DNA of 44,871 nucleotides, from positions 1-44,871 of the forward strand of contig JAGAPX010000010.1 in the NCBI GenBank assembly GCA_017623055.1, in the 5' to 3' direction. Below, piece after piece: positions 15,542 through 26,259 of the stretch. Source of the stretch: Phascolarctobacterium sp. (GTDB lineage: Bacteria; Bacillota; Negativicutes; Acidaminococcales; Acidaminococcaceae). Within the stretch, counting starts at the first letter, position 1. Each line of letters begins with the position of its first letter. Both the position numbers and the translations under genes were made by a program. Below the pieces are notes generated by a model that ran no database searches, was not told the origin of the DNA, and saw only the letters and a list, made by a program, of their open reading frames with translations.

Positions 15542-15804
15542 AAGTTCCTCCTCTGTGCCAAGACTAACACATATTATAATATTTGTCAAAGATTGCAATC
15601 CTTAAACAAATAATTCAAGAAGAAGCTATTTTTACCCCTATTTATTTTGCGAAGTTGTGAAATCCAGGTGAAACTTCTCACTTAAAATATCTTAACTGCC
15701 AAAGTTTGACATCGTTATTTTATAAAATATGCTTAGATGTGATAAAATAGTTTGCAAGGTCTTAAATTTCAAAACAAATAATTTTATATAACTGGAGGTA
15801 TTTT

Positions 15805-16554
15805 ATGAACATTAACCCTAAATATTTTGTTGGTCTTGGTGGATTTGCCCTAACAGGTTTAATTGCGCTGGCAATTTTCCTCGGCTCTTGGACTATTGTC
15901 GAAACTGGTGAGCGTGGCGTTGTTTTAAGACTTGGTCGCTATGCAGAAACTATGGACGAAGGCTTGAACTTTAAAATTCCCGTAGTAGATAAAGTTGTGA
16001 AGCTTAACATTCGTGACGTTAATCTTGGCGTTGATACCGAGGTAAGCTCTGGCGATATGCAAACCATTCGCGTAAAAACTTCTTTGATTTACGCACTTGA
16101 CCCTCAAAACGTAGGCACTATTTACCAAAAGTACAATGTTAACTACGAAAACATTTTGATTAAACCCTTACTCCTTGAATCTATCAACAGCGTTGTTGCT
16201 AATTATCCCATCGAAGCCTTCGTTGAAAAACGTGCAGAAATCTCTGAACGTATTAAAGAAACCTTCCTTTCCAAAGCTGGTCACAATGGTATCATCGTAA
16301 AAAGCCTGATGATTACTGAGCATGATTTTAGCGACGAGTTCAACAAAGCAATTGAAGATAAAAAGATTGCGGAACAAGGCGCACTCAAAGCCAAGTACGA
16401 TTTGGAACGTGTAACCCTGGAAGCTAAGGCGCAAATGGAAAAACAAAAATCCCTTAATCAAATGGTTCTTCAAGAAAAAGCCATTGATAAGTGGGACGGC
16501 AAACTGCCTCAATACTTTAGTGGTGGCGAGTTACCTTTTATTATGAGTAAATAA
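15805..16554 (+). CDS. SPFH/Band 7 (prohibitin-like) membrane protein
   Basis: A 249-residue prohibitin-type SPFH protein: one N-terminal membrane helix (about residues 10-30), the band-7 domain (VETGERGVVLRLGRY to about 180), then a charged helical segment with alanine/glutamate-rich coiled-coil character. Such proteins scaffold membrane microdomains and can regulate FtsH-type proteases. No NfeD-like partner is adjacent, so it appears monocistronic. TGGAGG precedes the ATG, and a strong terminator follows. The intergenic region 15599-15804 holds a TTGACA at 15708 but no well-spaced -10. Confidence 0.87.
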   Translation: MNINPKYFVGLGGFALTGLIALAIFLGSWTIVETGERGVVLRLGRYAETMDEGLNFKIPVVDKVVKLNIRDVNLGVDTEVSSGDMQTIRVKTSLIYALDPQNVGTIYQKYNVNYENILIKPLLLESINSVVANYPIEAFVEKRAEISERIKETFLSKAGHNGIIVKSLMITEHDFSDEFNKAIEDKKIAEQGALKAKYDLERVTLEAKAQMEKQKSLNQMVLQEKAIDKWDGKLPQYFSGGELPFIMSK

Positions 16555-16560
16555 ATAAGC

Positions 16561-16606
16561 AAAAATCCCTAAATTTAGTCATAACTAAACTTAGGGATTT
16601 TTATTT
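16561..16606 (+). terminator. Terminator of the SPFH gene
   Basis: AAAAATCCCTAA (16561-16572) pairs with TTAGGGATTTTT (16591-16602), with additional inner pairing (TTTAGT/ACTAAA), followed by ATTTTG. Confidence 0.85.
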
Positions 16607-16814
16607 TGTTATATTCTTAAAACTATATCCAACTAACTTTTTCAATACTTCCTAAAACATCCATCATAAACTACTTGCTACCAAAAGCTTTAATTAATTC
16701 TTTCTCCCACCCAACTTTCCCACCATAGAAATTCTACCAATCTTGTAGTATAATATAATCAAAGGTATCTTAACTAATTTTTACTTAAATTCATAAAACA
16801 AAGGAGGCAAGACC

Positions 16815-17462
16815 ATGTGTATCTTTTGTGTTCCTGAAAAGATTGATAAAACTTCCATAGATTTCGCCAAGGCAATGCACGAAAAATATTATGTTCCTCT
16901 TACAGCACTGGTGGAAGAAATGGACGCCCTACGTAAAACTTATAAAAATAAACCTAACTACCACAACGAAGCAGAGCTTCCCGAACTTTTAGAAGCAAAG
17001 TATCTGCCTAAATTTAAGGATATGGTGCTTTCCTTCGCCTTGGAAAATATTTCTTCGGAAAGCAGCGTAACCGTCGCTGCACTAAAAGTTGTTGTAGAAA
17101 ACGCCTATCGTCGTACCCAAAAATATGTTGATTGGAAAACCTACAAATTCGCCTTATGCGAGCAAAGGGCAGCTCTACACAAAACAACTTGGCCTACTTC
17201 CCGTGATTATTTTGATAGCAAAATTGCTTACGAAAACCTTTACGCCAAACTCACAACGGGAACTGATCTTACTACCATCACTCACGAAACCATCCAAAAG
17301 GTTGCAGTAGGGCAGGGGTATTCAGATTTGGTAGAACTTTTCCACGCACCTGGAAGCTTAATTCAAGAAACAGATTTTGATTATCAATACCAATGGAAGC
17401 ATGACGAAGCTTCCGTAACGGTTGTTATAAACCAATATGGTATTGTAGAAAAAATTATATAA
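16815..17462 (+). CDS. Hypothetical protein, 215 residues
   Basis: I do not recognise this protein. It begins MCIFCV, is predicted to be soluble and largely alpha-helical, and ends with a short beta-rich segment (ASVTVVINQYGIVEKII) that resembles the tail of a small sensor or binding domain. An AAAGGAGG ribosome binding site lies 9 bp upstream. It is monocistronic between the SPFH gene terminator and a bidirectional terminator shared with gyrA. A TATAAT near 16749 may be its -10; the preceding 130 bp is pyrimidine-rich with nothing else recognisable. Confidence 0.7.
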   Translation: MCIFCVPEKIDKTSIDFAKAMHEKYYVPLTALVEEMDALRKTYKNKPNYHNEAELPELLEAKYLPKFKDMVLSFALENISSESSVTVAALKVVVENAYRRTQKYVDWKTYKFALCEQRAALHKTTWPTSRDYFDSKIAYENLYAKLTTGTDLTTITHETIQKVAVGQGYSDLVELFHAPGSLIQETDFDYQYQWKHDEASVTVVINQYGIVEKII

Positions 17463-17470
17463 CAACGCAA

Positions 17471-17506
17471 AAACGGACGAACCAATCGGCTCGTCCGTTT
17501 AATTTT
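17471..17506. terminator. Bidirectional terminator between the 215-residue gene and gyrA
   Basis: AAACGGACGA (17471-17480) pairs perfectly with TCGTCCGTTT (17491-17500), followed by AATTTTTATTTTTT; it ends both converging genes. Confidence 0.85.
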
Positions 17507-17512
17507 TATTTT

Positions 17513-19960
17513 TTAGTTTTCTTCCTCTTCGTGATGAATAGCAGCCAAGGAAACTACCTTGTCATCATCGTTCAAGGTCATCAGCTTCACACCTTGGGTG
17601 TTACGGCTGTATTGGGAAATTTGGTCAACATCAATGCGGATAATAATGCCACCTGCGGTAATCATCATAATCTCTTGTTCCGGATTGATAACACGCATAC
17701 CTACAACGGCACCGGTTTTTTCGGTAATCTTCATGTTGATTACGCCCTTACCACCGCGAGTTTGCTTACGATATTCGCTTACTGCAGTACGTTTACCCAT
17801 ACCAAGCTCGGTAGCGGTCAGCACTTCGTAATTTTCGTTAGCAACGCTATCCATGGCAACAACTTCGTCGCCAAAATTCAAGCTAATGCCACGCACGCCA
17901 TGAGCAGTTCTACCCATAGGTCTTACGTCTTGCTCGTCAAAGCGGATGGCAATACCATTCTTGGTTGCAATAACAATTTCGCTGTTGCCGTCAGTCATTT
18001 CTACGCCAATAAGGTCTTCGTTATCGTCCAAGTTAATAGCAATCAAGCCAGATTTACGAGCGCTGTCAAAATCTAAGAGATTAGTTTTCTTAACAGTACC
18101 TTTGTTGGTTGCCATGAACATGAAGTGGTCATCTTTGAATTCCTTAACAGGAATAACTGCGGTGATTTTTTCTCCTTGTTCAATGGGCAGTACGTTAATA
18201 ATGGCAGTGCCTTTAGCAGTACGTCCTGCTTCGGGAATTTCGTAGCCTTTTTGGCGGTAAACCTTGCCTTTATTGGTAAAGAACAAGATATTATGGTGAG
18301 TGGTAGAAAGGAACAAATGCTCTGCGCAATCGTCAGCTTTCTTGCCGCTACCACCGGTTTTACCTACGCCGCCACGTTTTTGGTTGCGGAAATTATCCAA
18401 GGTTTGACGTTTAATATAGCCTTGATGGCTAATGGTAACAACAATGTCTTCTTCAGCAATCAGGTCTTCAATATCCATATCAGAAGTATCCATGGAAATT
18501 TCAGTACGGCGTGCATCGCCAAACTTTTTCTTTATTTCCAGCAAATCTTCTTTAATGATGTTCATAACCTTGCTTTCGTCAGCAAGTACGCTTTCCAACC
18601 AGTCGATGGTTTCCATAACATCGATGTATTCGTCATCAATCTTCTTACGTTCCAAACCGGTTAAGCGTTGCAGGCGCATATCAAGAATTGCCTGTGCTTG
18701 ACGTTGGCTAAGGCTGAATTTTTCCATCAAGGAAGTTTTCGCAATATCAGCAGTTGCACTATTACGAATGGTATGGATTACTTCGTCAAGATTATCAAGA
18801 GCAATCTTTAAACCTTCCAAAATATGAGCGCGGTCTTGTGCCTTGCCCAATTCGTAACGGGTACGACGAGTAACAACTTCTTTTTGATGTTCTAAATAAT
18901 ATTCTAAAATTTGTTTAAGGTTCAAAATGCGAGGCTGACCTTTTACCAGCGCCAGCATAATGATACCAAAGGAGCTTTGCAATTGAGTATGCTTGTAGAG
19001 CTGGTTCAAGATTACATCAGGCACTACATCGCTCTTCAACTCAATAACAATGCGCATACCTCTGCGGTCAGATTCGTCGCGTAAATCGGTAATACCTTCA
19101 ATTACGCCGTCTTTAACCAGCTGAGCAATATTTTCAATCAAACGTGCTTTATTTACTTGATAAGGAATTTCGCTAACAACAATGCGGTTCTTGCCCTTTT
19201 GCATGGGTTCGATTTCCGCTTTGGCACGAATCTTCACTACACCACGACCAGTATTATAAGCACTGCGGATACCTTCAGTACCTAAAATCATTGCGCCGGT
19301 AGGGAAGTCAGGGCCTTTAATGGCAGTCATCAGCTGAGGAATTTCTGCATCAGGATTATCAATAAGCATTACCAAGCCATTAATAACTTCTGCCAAATTA
19401 TGGGGAGGAATATTAGTAGCCATACCTACTGCGATACCTGCACTACCATTAATTAAGAGGGCAGGAACTTTAGAAGGCAGTACGCTGGGTTCTTTCAAGG
19501 ATTCGTCGTAGTTAGGAACAAAGTCAACGGTTTCCTTTTCGATGTCTTCCAGCATCATCTCTGCAATTTTCGCCATACGTACTTCTGTATAACGCATTGC
19601 TGCAGCGCTGTCACCGTCCACACTACCAAAGTTACCATGACCATCAACCATTAAGTAACGGGTAGAGAAGTCTTGCGCCAAACGAACGATAGCTCCATAA
19701 ACGGAAAAATCGCCGTGGGGATGATACTTACCTAAAACTTCACCGACAATACGTGCAGATTTTTTGTAGGGTTTGTTAGAAGCCATGCCAGCTTCTTGCA
19801 TAGCGTACAAAATTCTGCGGTGTACAGGTTTCAAGCCATCACGAACATCAGGCAACGCACGTTGAATGATAACGCTCATGGCATAGTCGATGTAAGATTT
19901 TTGCATCTCTTCTTCGATATAGACTGGTAAAATTTTACCGGTAGTATTTTCTAAATCCAC
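17513..19960 (-). CDS. gyrA: DNA gyrase subunit A
   Basis: 815 residues, normal length. The winged-helix/tower domain carries catalytic Tyr124 in AMRYTEVR, and six C-terminal beta-pinwheel blades include the GyrA box QKRGGVG near residue 530. The quinolone-determining region reads HPHGDFSVYGAIVRLAQ: the residues equivalent to E. coli Ser83 and Asp87 are Phe85 (TTT) and Gly89 (GGA), both classical resistance positions. The start is a GTG with AAAGGGTGAT upstream. It has its own promoter (20050-20078), separate from the gyrB operon, and ends at a bidirectional terminator. Confidence 0.97.
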   Translation of the reverse strand: MDLENTTGKILPVYIEEEMQKSYIDYAMSVIIQRALPDVRDGLKPVHRRILYAMQEAGMASNKPYKKSARIVGEVLGKYHPHGDFSVYGAIVRLAQDFSTRYLMVDGHGNFGSVDGDSAAAMRYTEVRMAKIAEMMLEDIEKETVDFVPNYDESLKEPSVLPSKVPALLINGSAGIAVGMATNIPPHNLAEVINGLVMLIDNPDAEIPQLMTAIKGPDFPTGAMILGTEGIRSAYNTGRGVVKIRAKAEIEPMQKGKNRIVVSEIPYQVNKARLIENIAQLVKDGVIEGITDLRDESDRRGMRIVIELKSDVVPDVILNQLYKHTQLQSSFGIIMLALVKGQPRILNLKQILEYYLEHQKEVVTRRTRYELGKAQDRAHILEGLKIALDNLDEVIHTIRNSATADIAKTSLMEKFSLSQRQAQAILDMRLQRLTGLERKKIDDEYIDVMETIDWLESVLADESKVMNIIKEDLLEIKKKFGDARRTEISMDTSDMDIEDLIAEEDIVVTISHQGYIKRQTLDNFRNQKRGGVGKTGGSGKKADDCAEHLFLSTTHHNILFFTNKGKVYRQKGYEIPEAGRTAKGTAIINVLPIEQGEKITAVIPVKEFKDDHFMFMATNKGTVKKTNLLDFDSARKSGLIAINLDDNEDLIGVEMTDGNSEIVIATKNGIAIRFDEQDVRPMGRTAHGVRGISLNFGDEVVAMDSVANENYEVLTATELGMGKRTAVSEYRKQTRGGKGVINMKITEKTGAVVGMRVINPEQEIMMITAGGIIIRIDVDQISQYSRNTQGVKLMTLNDDDKVVSLAAIHHEEEEN

Positions 19961-20049
19961 TTTATCACCCTTTACTTTCCACTAAATCAATACATTTCAA
20001 CAATTATTCAAAACATCTATATAGAGAATAAATCAATTTTTAATACTTT

Positions 20050-20078
20050 ATTATACCATATTTAGTGATTTTTTACAA
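20050..20078 (-). promoter_or_regulatory. gyrA promoter
   Basis: On the minus strand TTGTAA (20078-20073) and a perfect TATAAT (20055-20050) are 17 bp apart, about 90 bp upstream of the gyrA GTG. Confidence 0.7.
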
Positions 20079-20116
20079 AACTCACAAAGGTTACCTCTAT
20101 GGGTAAATAATAAAAA

Positions 20117-20896
20117 TCACTTAAATAAGATTTCGTAAACCTGCTTGCCAATCAATAAACTAGTCACCAGCAAATACAAAGGGCGCACATAACTTGCTCC
20201 TTTTTTTATTGCCATGCGGGAGCCAAAAATTGCGCCTACAATCATACCGCCAGCCATTATTACGCCATACACCCAAAGTACGGAACCACTCAAAGCAAAG
20301 GAGAGCAAAGCGCCAATACCGCTGGCAAAGTTCAAAGCCTTGGCATTACCTGCCGCTGTAACAAAATCACAGCCAATAAATAAAAAACCAAAAATTAGGA
20401 AGGAACCAGTACCAGGACCAAAGAAGCCGTCGTAAAAGCCTAAGCCTAAAGCCATCAAGGCTACGGCAAATAAATCTTTTACGCCTAATTGCTCCTTAGA
20501 AGCAACGTCGCCCCAGTCCTTGCGGAAGTAGGTATAAATTGCCACTGCTACCAGCATTACGACAATAATGTTCTTCATCAATGCTTCCGGCAAAAGGTAC
20601 ACCACATAGGCACCAATGGCGGAGCCTATAAACGACAAAGGCATAAAGCATAGGGCAACCTTTTTATTTATCTTGCCTGCTCGCCAAAAGGAAAGCACAC
20701 TGGTAAAAGCACCTGTTGATGCTGCCAGCTTATTTGTTCCCAGCGCCAAAGGTACTGGCATTCCCAAAGCAAGTAGGGCAGGGGTGGAGATTAACCCGCC
20801 ACCACCAACAGTGGAATCTATAAAGCAAGCGATGAAGCCAGCAATTACTAGGAACGCCACCGTATACATATCTAAGTCAGCAATAAATTGCTCCAT
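20117..20896 (-). CDS. TSUP (TauE/SafE) family membrane transporter
   Basis: A 259-residue integral membrane protein with about 7-8 hydrophobic helices arranged as two halves. The N-terminal half contains DSTVGGGGLISTPALL and ALGTNKLAAS, and the second half has the repeat GFYDGFFGPGTGSFL, all typical of TSUP proteins that export sulfite, sulfonates or other organic anions. It is 18 bp after thiN, the last gene of the gyrB-thiN operon. Substrate cannot be assigned. Confidence 0.88.
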   Translation of the reverse strand: MEQFIADLDMYTVAFLVIAGFIACFIDSTVGGGGLISTPALLALGMPVPLALGTNKLAASTGAFTSVLSFWRAGKINKKVALCFMPLSFIGSAIGAYVVYLLPEALMKNIIVVMLVAVAIYTYFRKDWGDVASKEQLGVKDLFAVALMALGLGFYDGFFGPGTGSFLIFGFLFIGCDFVTAAGNAKALNFASGIGALLSFALSGSVLWVYGVIMAGGMIVGAIFGSRMAIKKGASYVRPLYLLVTSLLIGKQVYEILFK

Positions 20897-20914
20897 ATTA
20901 ACCCCTCTTTTTAT

Positions 20915-21613
20915 TTATTCAACAAAACATAAATACAAACCAATTTTGCCAGCAATACATTCACAGGTAAATTCCTTATCAGGAATATTGCTGATGGCAT
21001 AAGGGTGCAGTAATTTTAAACTTGCTTCTTCAAGTTCCCAACGGACATTCTTTAAAGTAACCTTGCTTTCCTCACACAAGGGAAGCAGGGACAAGGCTTT
21101 AACTTTTTCCTGTAAGCAAATCTTTACTGCTTCGCCTGCGTTCATAAGTAGCATTGCTTCCTTATCGTCCGCAAGGATAACCTGCCCTTGATTTTTCTCT
21201 TTATGGGCAAGTAGGGAAAAAACATTGCTGTAAAGGTGGTCAAACCTGCCACCCCACACACCAGTGCAAATTACATCACCACTGGGTAAATTTTCTAAAA
21301 GCAGTTGTAAATCTGTATCGTCTTTTTCCGCAGGGTAGCTTTTTACTGCAACGCCTAAATCTTTTGCTTTTTCATAAAGCTCTTTAGGCGCGCTATCCCC
21401 ATCACCATAAAGCTCTAGGGGAATAACATCTGCTTCAAGGCAAATTTCTACACCTTTATCTGCACAATATACTTTTTTATTATGAGCTACTTCCTGTAGC
21501 CAGCTTGCCCTAGGCGCTCTGCCACCTGCAACAACTACATTGGTAGCTTCATATTCTTTAGGTAAAATTACCTCAGCTATAAACTGAGGTAATTTAAAAA
21601 TCTTAGTAGCCAT
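20915..21613 (-). CDS. thiN: Thiamine diphosphokinase
   Basis: A 232-residue thiamin pyrophosphokinase-like protein: ADKGVEICLEADVIPLELYGDGDS in the N-terminal half (nucleotide-binding region), the signature YPAEKDDTDLQLLL and GVWGGRFDHLYSN, then a beta-rich C-terminal thiamine-binding domain. It converts thiamine to thiamine diphosphate with ATP. Its ATG overlaps the stop of the preceding ORF by one base (TAATG), implying coupled translation. No TPP riboswitch is visible, consistent with its embedded operon position. Confidence 0.85.
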   Translation of the reverse strand: MATKIFKLPQFIAEVILPKEYEATNVVVAGGRAPRASWLQEVAHNKKVYCADKGVEICLEADVIPLELYGDGDSAPKELYEKAKDLGVAVKSYPAEKDDTDLQLLLENLPSGDVICTGVWGGRFDHLYSNVFSLLAHKEKNQGQVILADDKEAMLLMNAGEAVKICLQEKVKALSLLPLCEESKVTLKNVRWELEEASLKLLHPYAISNIPDKEFTCECIAGKIGLYLCFVE

Positions 21614-21915
21614 TATTTATTTTTAGCGACGGGTTTAATAACAATTTGTCCGCCTTCTTTTAAAACTTTCCAGGTGCAGTCGCCGTTTTTATTTTTCAAC
21701 CATTCCATACTGATTTCCAAAAGGAAACGGTTTAAACGCTCTTGGGCATCTTGGGGAAGCAGCAGCTCTTTTTTAGCAGGAGCAGGTGCTTTCGCTTTTA
21801 ATTTCATTCTTGCACTAGTCTTTTCTTCAGAGTAGATACCATTTTCAAAGGACAGCTCTTCGCTAAAACCCTTCAACATATCCTCATCAGAAAGATTTTT
21901 TCTAATTTTAGCCAT
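21613..21915 (-). CDS. Hypothetical protein between gyrB and thiN
   Basis: A 100-residue protein I do not recognise. The N-terminus is charged (KIRKNLSDEDMLKGF), the middle is a lysine/alanine/proline-rich linker (about residues 40-53), and the C-terminal half (LNRFLLEISMEWLKNKNGD...) appears to be a small alpha-beta unit. It lies 16 bp after gyrB, has a GAGGTAAAA site, and overlaps thiN by one base. A function tied to either gene is not evident. Confidence 0.7.
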   Translation of the reverse strand: MAKIRKNLSDEDMLKGFSEELSFENGIYSEEKTSARMKLKAKAPAPAKKELLLPQDAQERLNRFLLEISMEWLKNKNGDCTWKVLKEGGQIVIKPVAKNK

Positions 21916-21931
21916 TATTTTTACCTCTCAA

Positions 21932-23878
<1,947 letters not shown>

Positions 23879-24148
23879 CTAAAAATTACTATAAATAGCA
23901 TCAGCGAGAAAATCTTCTTCCACTCGCTTCTTTAATGTCAAAGATGAAATTGCAGATAAATAAATCGTATCCTCAGTCAAAATACAGCTGGAACAGCCTT
24001 CGCCTTCGGATAAATCTACTATTTTATATCTGTCTTTATATTTTTCTACATAATCTTTATAAATTTCAGATTGTGGGTCACGCAAATTAAAGATTGCGAT
24101 AATCTCACTATTTTTTACCATACAATCTGATCCCAGATGTAAATACAC
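23879..24148 (-). CDS. remB: Extracellular matrix regulator RemB (DUF370-type)
   Basis: An 89-residue protein whose N-terminus (MYLHLGSDCMVKNSEIIAIF) and SSLTLKKRVEEDF tail match the YaaB/RemB family, encoded between recF and gyrB in many Firmicutes; RemB helps regulate biofilm matrix genes in Bacillus. The start codon lies inside the end of the preceding DUF721 gene (41-bp overlap), and its canonical N-terminal MYLHLG supports that overlap as real. Confidence 0.85.
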   Translation of the reverse strand: MYLHLGSDCMVKNSEIIAIFNLRDPQSEIYKDYVEKYKDRYKIVDLSEGEGCSSCILTEDTIYLSAISSLTLKKRVEEDFLADAIYSNF

Positions 24149-24896
24149 TTTGATTCCTCCGTAAATAAGCTAAACTGTTCTCATAAATTTTATCATTAAT
24201 TTCTTCAGGCGCTTTTCCTGTTAAAAACATCACTGCCATTTGACAATCAAATTCATCAGCAGTGTTTAAACGCACCTTTTCAAAAAATGTATTCTGTAAA
24301 TTATCCTTAACAGCGTTAAAGATTATTCTATCACATTTATAATAGGTCTGACACTCTTCGAACTTTAGCCAAGGCTGAACCTTTAACAATTCAGCAATCT
24401 TATATTTCAAGATATTTTTTTCTTCGCGAGAACAAACATCACATAAATCATTATTAGATTTAACTATAACTCCACATTTTGAGCAAGGTTTGTTATAAGT
24501 AATGAGTTCTTCTTTTTCAGCTTCATCATCTTTAAAATCTTGAAGCTGATTTTTTATTTTGCTGCTTACTTGAAAATTTATTTTTTTAATAATCACATTA
24601 CCAGCAAGCTGAACGTTTATTTTTTTCAGGAACAAACCTTTCATCATAAAGAGTTCATTTGCCAAAAGGGAATTTGCCACACCTACAATAAGATTATTTC
24701 CCTCAATCTTTTGCACGCAACAATACTTTGCCAAATGCTCACCACAAATTTCCTGCCAATTTTTCTGTAACAAGTATTCAGCATATTTTTCTTTTGCCTT
24801 AGGAAAAGTTACCTGTTTACCTGTTTTTCTTTCTTGGAAACCTGTGGTAAAAAGATTATCTAAAATTTTTTCAGGTTGTTCCATTTGCCTTTGCAT
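24108..24896 (-). CDS. DUF721 (DciA-like) protein with C-terminal zinc-ribbon extension
   Basis: A 262-residue protein. The N-terminal ~110 residues are a DUF721/DciA domain (NWQEICGEHLAKYCCVQKIEGNNLIVGVANSLLANELFMM); DciA is the ancestral bacterial replicative-helicase loader. A spacer then leads to CSKCGVIVKSNNDLCDVCSREE, two CxxC pairs forming a probable zinc ribbon, and a helical tail. The position between recF and remB, within the origin operon, is typical. The usual DciA is shorter, so the zinc ribbon and tail are an elaboration. It starts 3 bp after recF and overlaps remB by 41 bp. Confidence 0.8.
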   Translation of the reverse strand: MQRQMEQPEKILDNLFTTGFQERKTGKQVTFPKAKEKYAEYLLQKNWQEICGEHLAKYCCVQKIEGNNLIVGVANSLLANELFMMKGLFLKKINVQLAGNVIIKKINFQVSSKIKNQLQDFKDDEAEKEELITYNKPCSKCGVIVKSNNDLCDVCSREEKNILKYKIAELLKVQPWLKFEECQTYYKCDRIIFNAVKDNLQNTFFEKVRLNTADEFDCQMAVMFLTGKAPEEINDKIYENSLAYLRRNQSVFTSGIRLYGKK

Positions 24897-24898
24897 AT

Positions 24899-26026
24899 TT
24901 AAGCCTTTCTTACAGACCCTTGCACAATTTCAAAATAATTATTTCCCGCAAGTTCAGGAATAAGCTCCCTGTCATTTACAGTGATAAAAGTTTGCACCTT
25001 ACCATCAATAAACATCAAAAGTTGGGCACGTCTACTATTATCAAGCTCGCTCATTACATCATCTAAAAGTAAAATGGGAAACTCGCCAATTTCTCGACGT
25101 ACATATTCCAACTGGGAAAGCTTCAGCGCCAATGCACCGCTACGTTGTTGACCTTGAGAACCAAAAGACTTTAAGGACATATCGTTCAAAAGCAGAACTA
25201 TATCGTCACGATGGGGACCAATACCGGTATTACCACGCAAAATATCGATACGTTCACGCTCTGCTAATTTTTGAGTATAAAATATTTCCCAATCCTCAAA
25301 ATCATTTTCAGGATAAAGAAGCTCGCCATTATTAGCTTTCAGCTCATACTTAATGGTTAAAATCTCTTTATTTCCCGTAATGGAAGCGTAAATTTCTCCG
25401 GCAATTACCTTTAATTTTTCCAAGGCAAGCTGGCGTTTTTTGGCAATGGCAGTAGCCAAGGCAATAAATTCTTTATTCCAAGGCTGTAACTGCGCAGAAC
25501 TGCCTTCATTATCACGAATTTCTTTTAAAAGCTTATTGCGCTGCTGCACCACTCTATTATATTTAACAAGCAAATCGTAATAGATAGGGTCAGTTTGAGC
25601 AATTTGCATATCAAAGAAGCGACGTCTTAAGCTTGGCTCACCTTTTACTAATTGCAAATCTTCCGGAGAAAACATTACTGCGTTTAAAGAACCATAATGC
25701 TCCTTGGGTTTTACCTTAGCACCATCTAAAAAGATTTCTTTTTTATTACGTCCCAATTGCTGAAACTTTTTTATTTTGATTTCATGCAAACCGCTGAAAC
25801 TATCGTATTCTACGCCAACTGCCATTTCCTTACAGCCAAGCTTAAGTAAATCCTCTTCAGTAAAAGTACGATGACTCATTCCAAAAGCGCTGTAAAAGAT
25901 TGCTTCCAAAATATTAGTTTTACCTTGAGCATTTTGACCATAGAAAACATTAATCATAGAAGAAAAATCTAAATTGCAGGCACCATAATTACGAAAGTTA
26001 ACAGCGTAAATTTTATTGATTTTCAT
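24899..26026 (-). CDS. recF: DNA replication/repair protein RecF
   Basis: 375 residues, an SMC-like ATPase: Walker A GQNAQGKTN near residue 30, signature motif KSFGSQGQQRS, and Walker B/D-loop LLLDDVMSELD near 325-335. It loads RecA at gapped DNA with RecO and RecR. It starts 1 bp after the S4-domain gene, in the standard dnaA-dnaN-rlbA-recF-gyrB order. Confidence 0.97.
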   Translation of the reverse strand: MKINKIYAVNFRNYGACNLDFSSMINVFYGQNAQGKTNILEAIFYSAFGMSHRTFTEEDLLKLGCKEMAVGVEYDSFSGLHEIKIKKFQQLGRNKKEIFLDGAKVKPKEHYGSLNAVMFSPEDLQLVKGEPSLRRRFFDMQIAQTDPIYYDLLVKYNRVVQQRNKLLKEIRDNEGSSAQLQPWNKEFIALATAIAKKRQLALEKLKVIAGEIYASITGNKEILTIKYELKANNGELLYPENDFEDWEIFYTQKLAERERIDILRGNTGIGPHRDDIVLLLNDMSLKSFGSQGQQRSGALALKLSQLEYVRREIGEFPILLLDDVMSELDNSRRAQLLMFIDGKVQTFITVNDRELIPELAGNNYFEIVQGSVRKA

Positions 26027-26027
26027 T

Positions 26028-26249
26028 TTATTCTTGTACTACAGTCAATTCTACTTGATTATCAATATTTACTACATCACCAGGACGTACTTTTTTACGC
26101 TTTTCGGTAACAAGTACACCATTTAAAGTAATGATGCCATCTTCTACCATCATAAAAGCTTGTCCACCGGTATCAGCAATACCGGAGAATTTCAATAATT
26201 TGTCCATAGAAATATATTCAGTATCAATTACAACTTCAGCTTTTTGCAT
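26028..26249 (-). CDS. rlbA: S4-domain RNA-binding protein YaaA/RlbA
   Basis: A 73-residue S4-domain protein (ISMDKLLKFSGIADTGGQAFMMVEDGIITLNG), the YaaA family invariably found between dnaN and recF in Firmicutes; ribosome-associated in Bacillus. An AAGAGGTGC site precedes the ATG; it lies 10 bp after dnaN and 1 bp before recF. Confidence 0.92.
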   Translation of the reverse strand: MQKAEVVIDTEYISMDKLLKFSGIADTGGQAFMMVEDGIITLNGVLVTEKRKKVRPGDVVNIDNQVELTVVQE

Positions 26250-26259
26250 TTTGCACCTC

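Noticed and set aside
20915-21613. TPP riboswitch for thiN
   Set aside because: The gene starts by one-base overlap with the preceding ORF, leaving no leader, and no THI-box sequence is seen.
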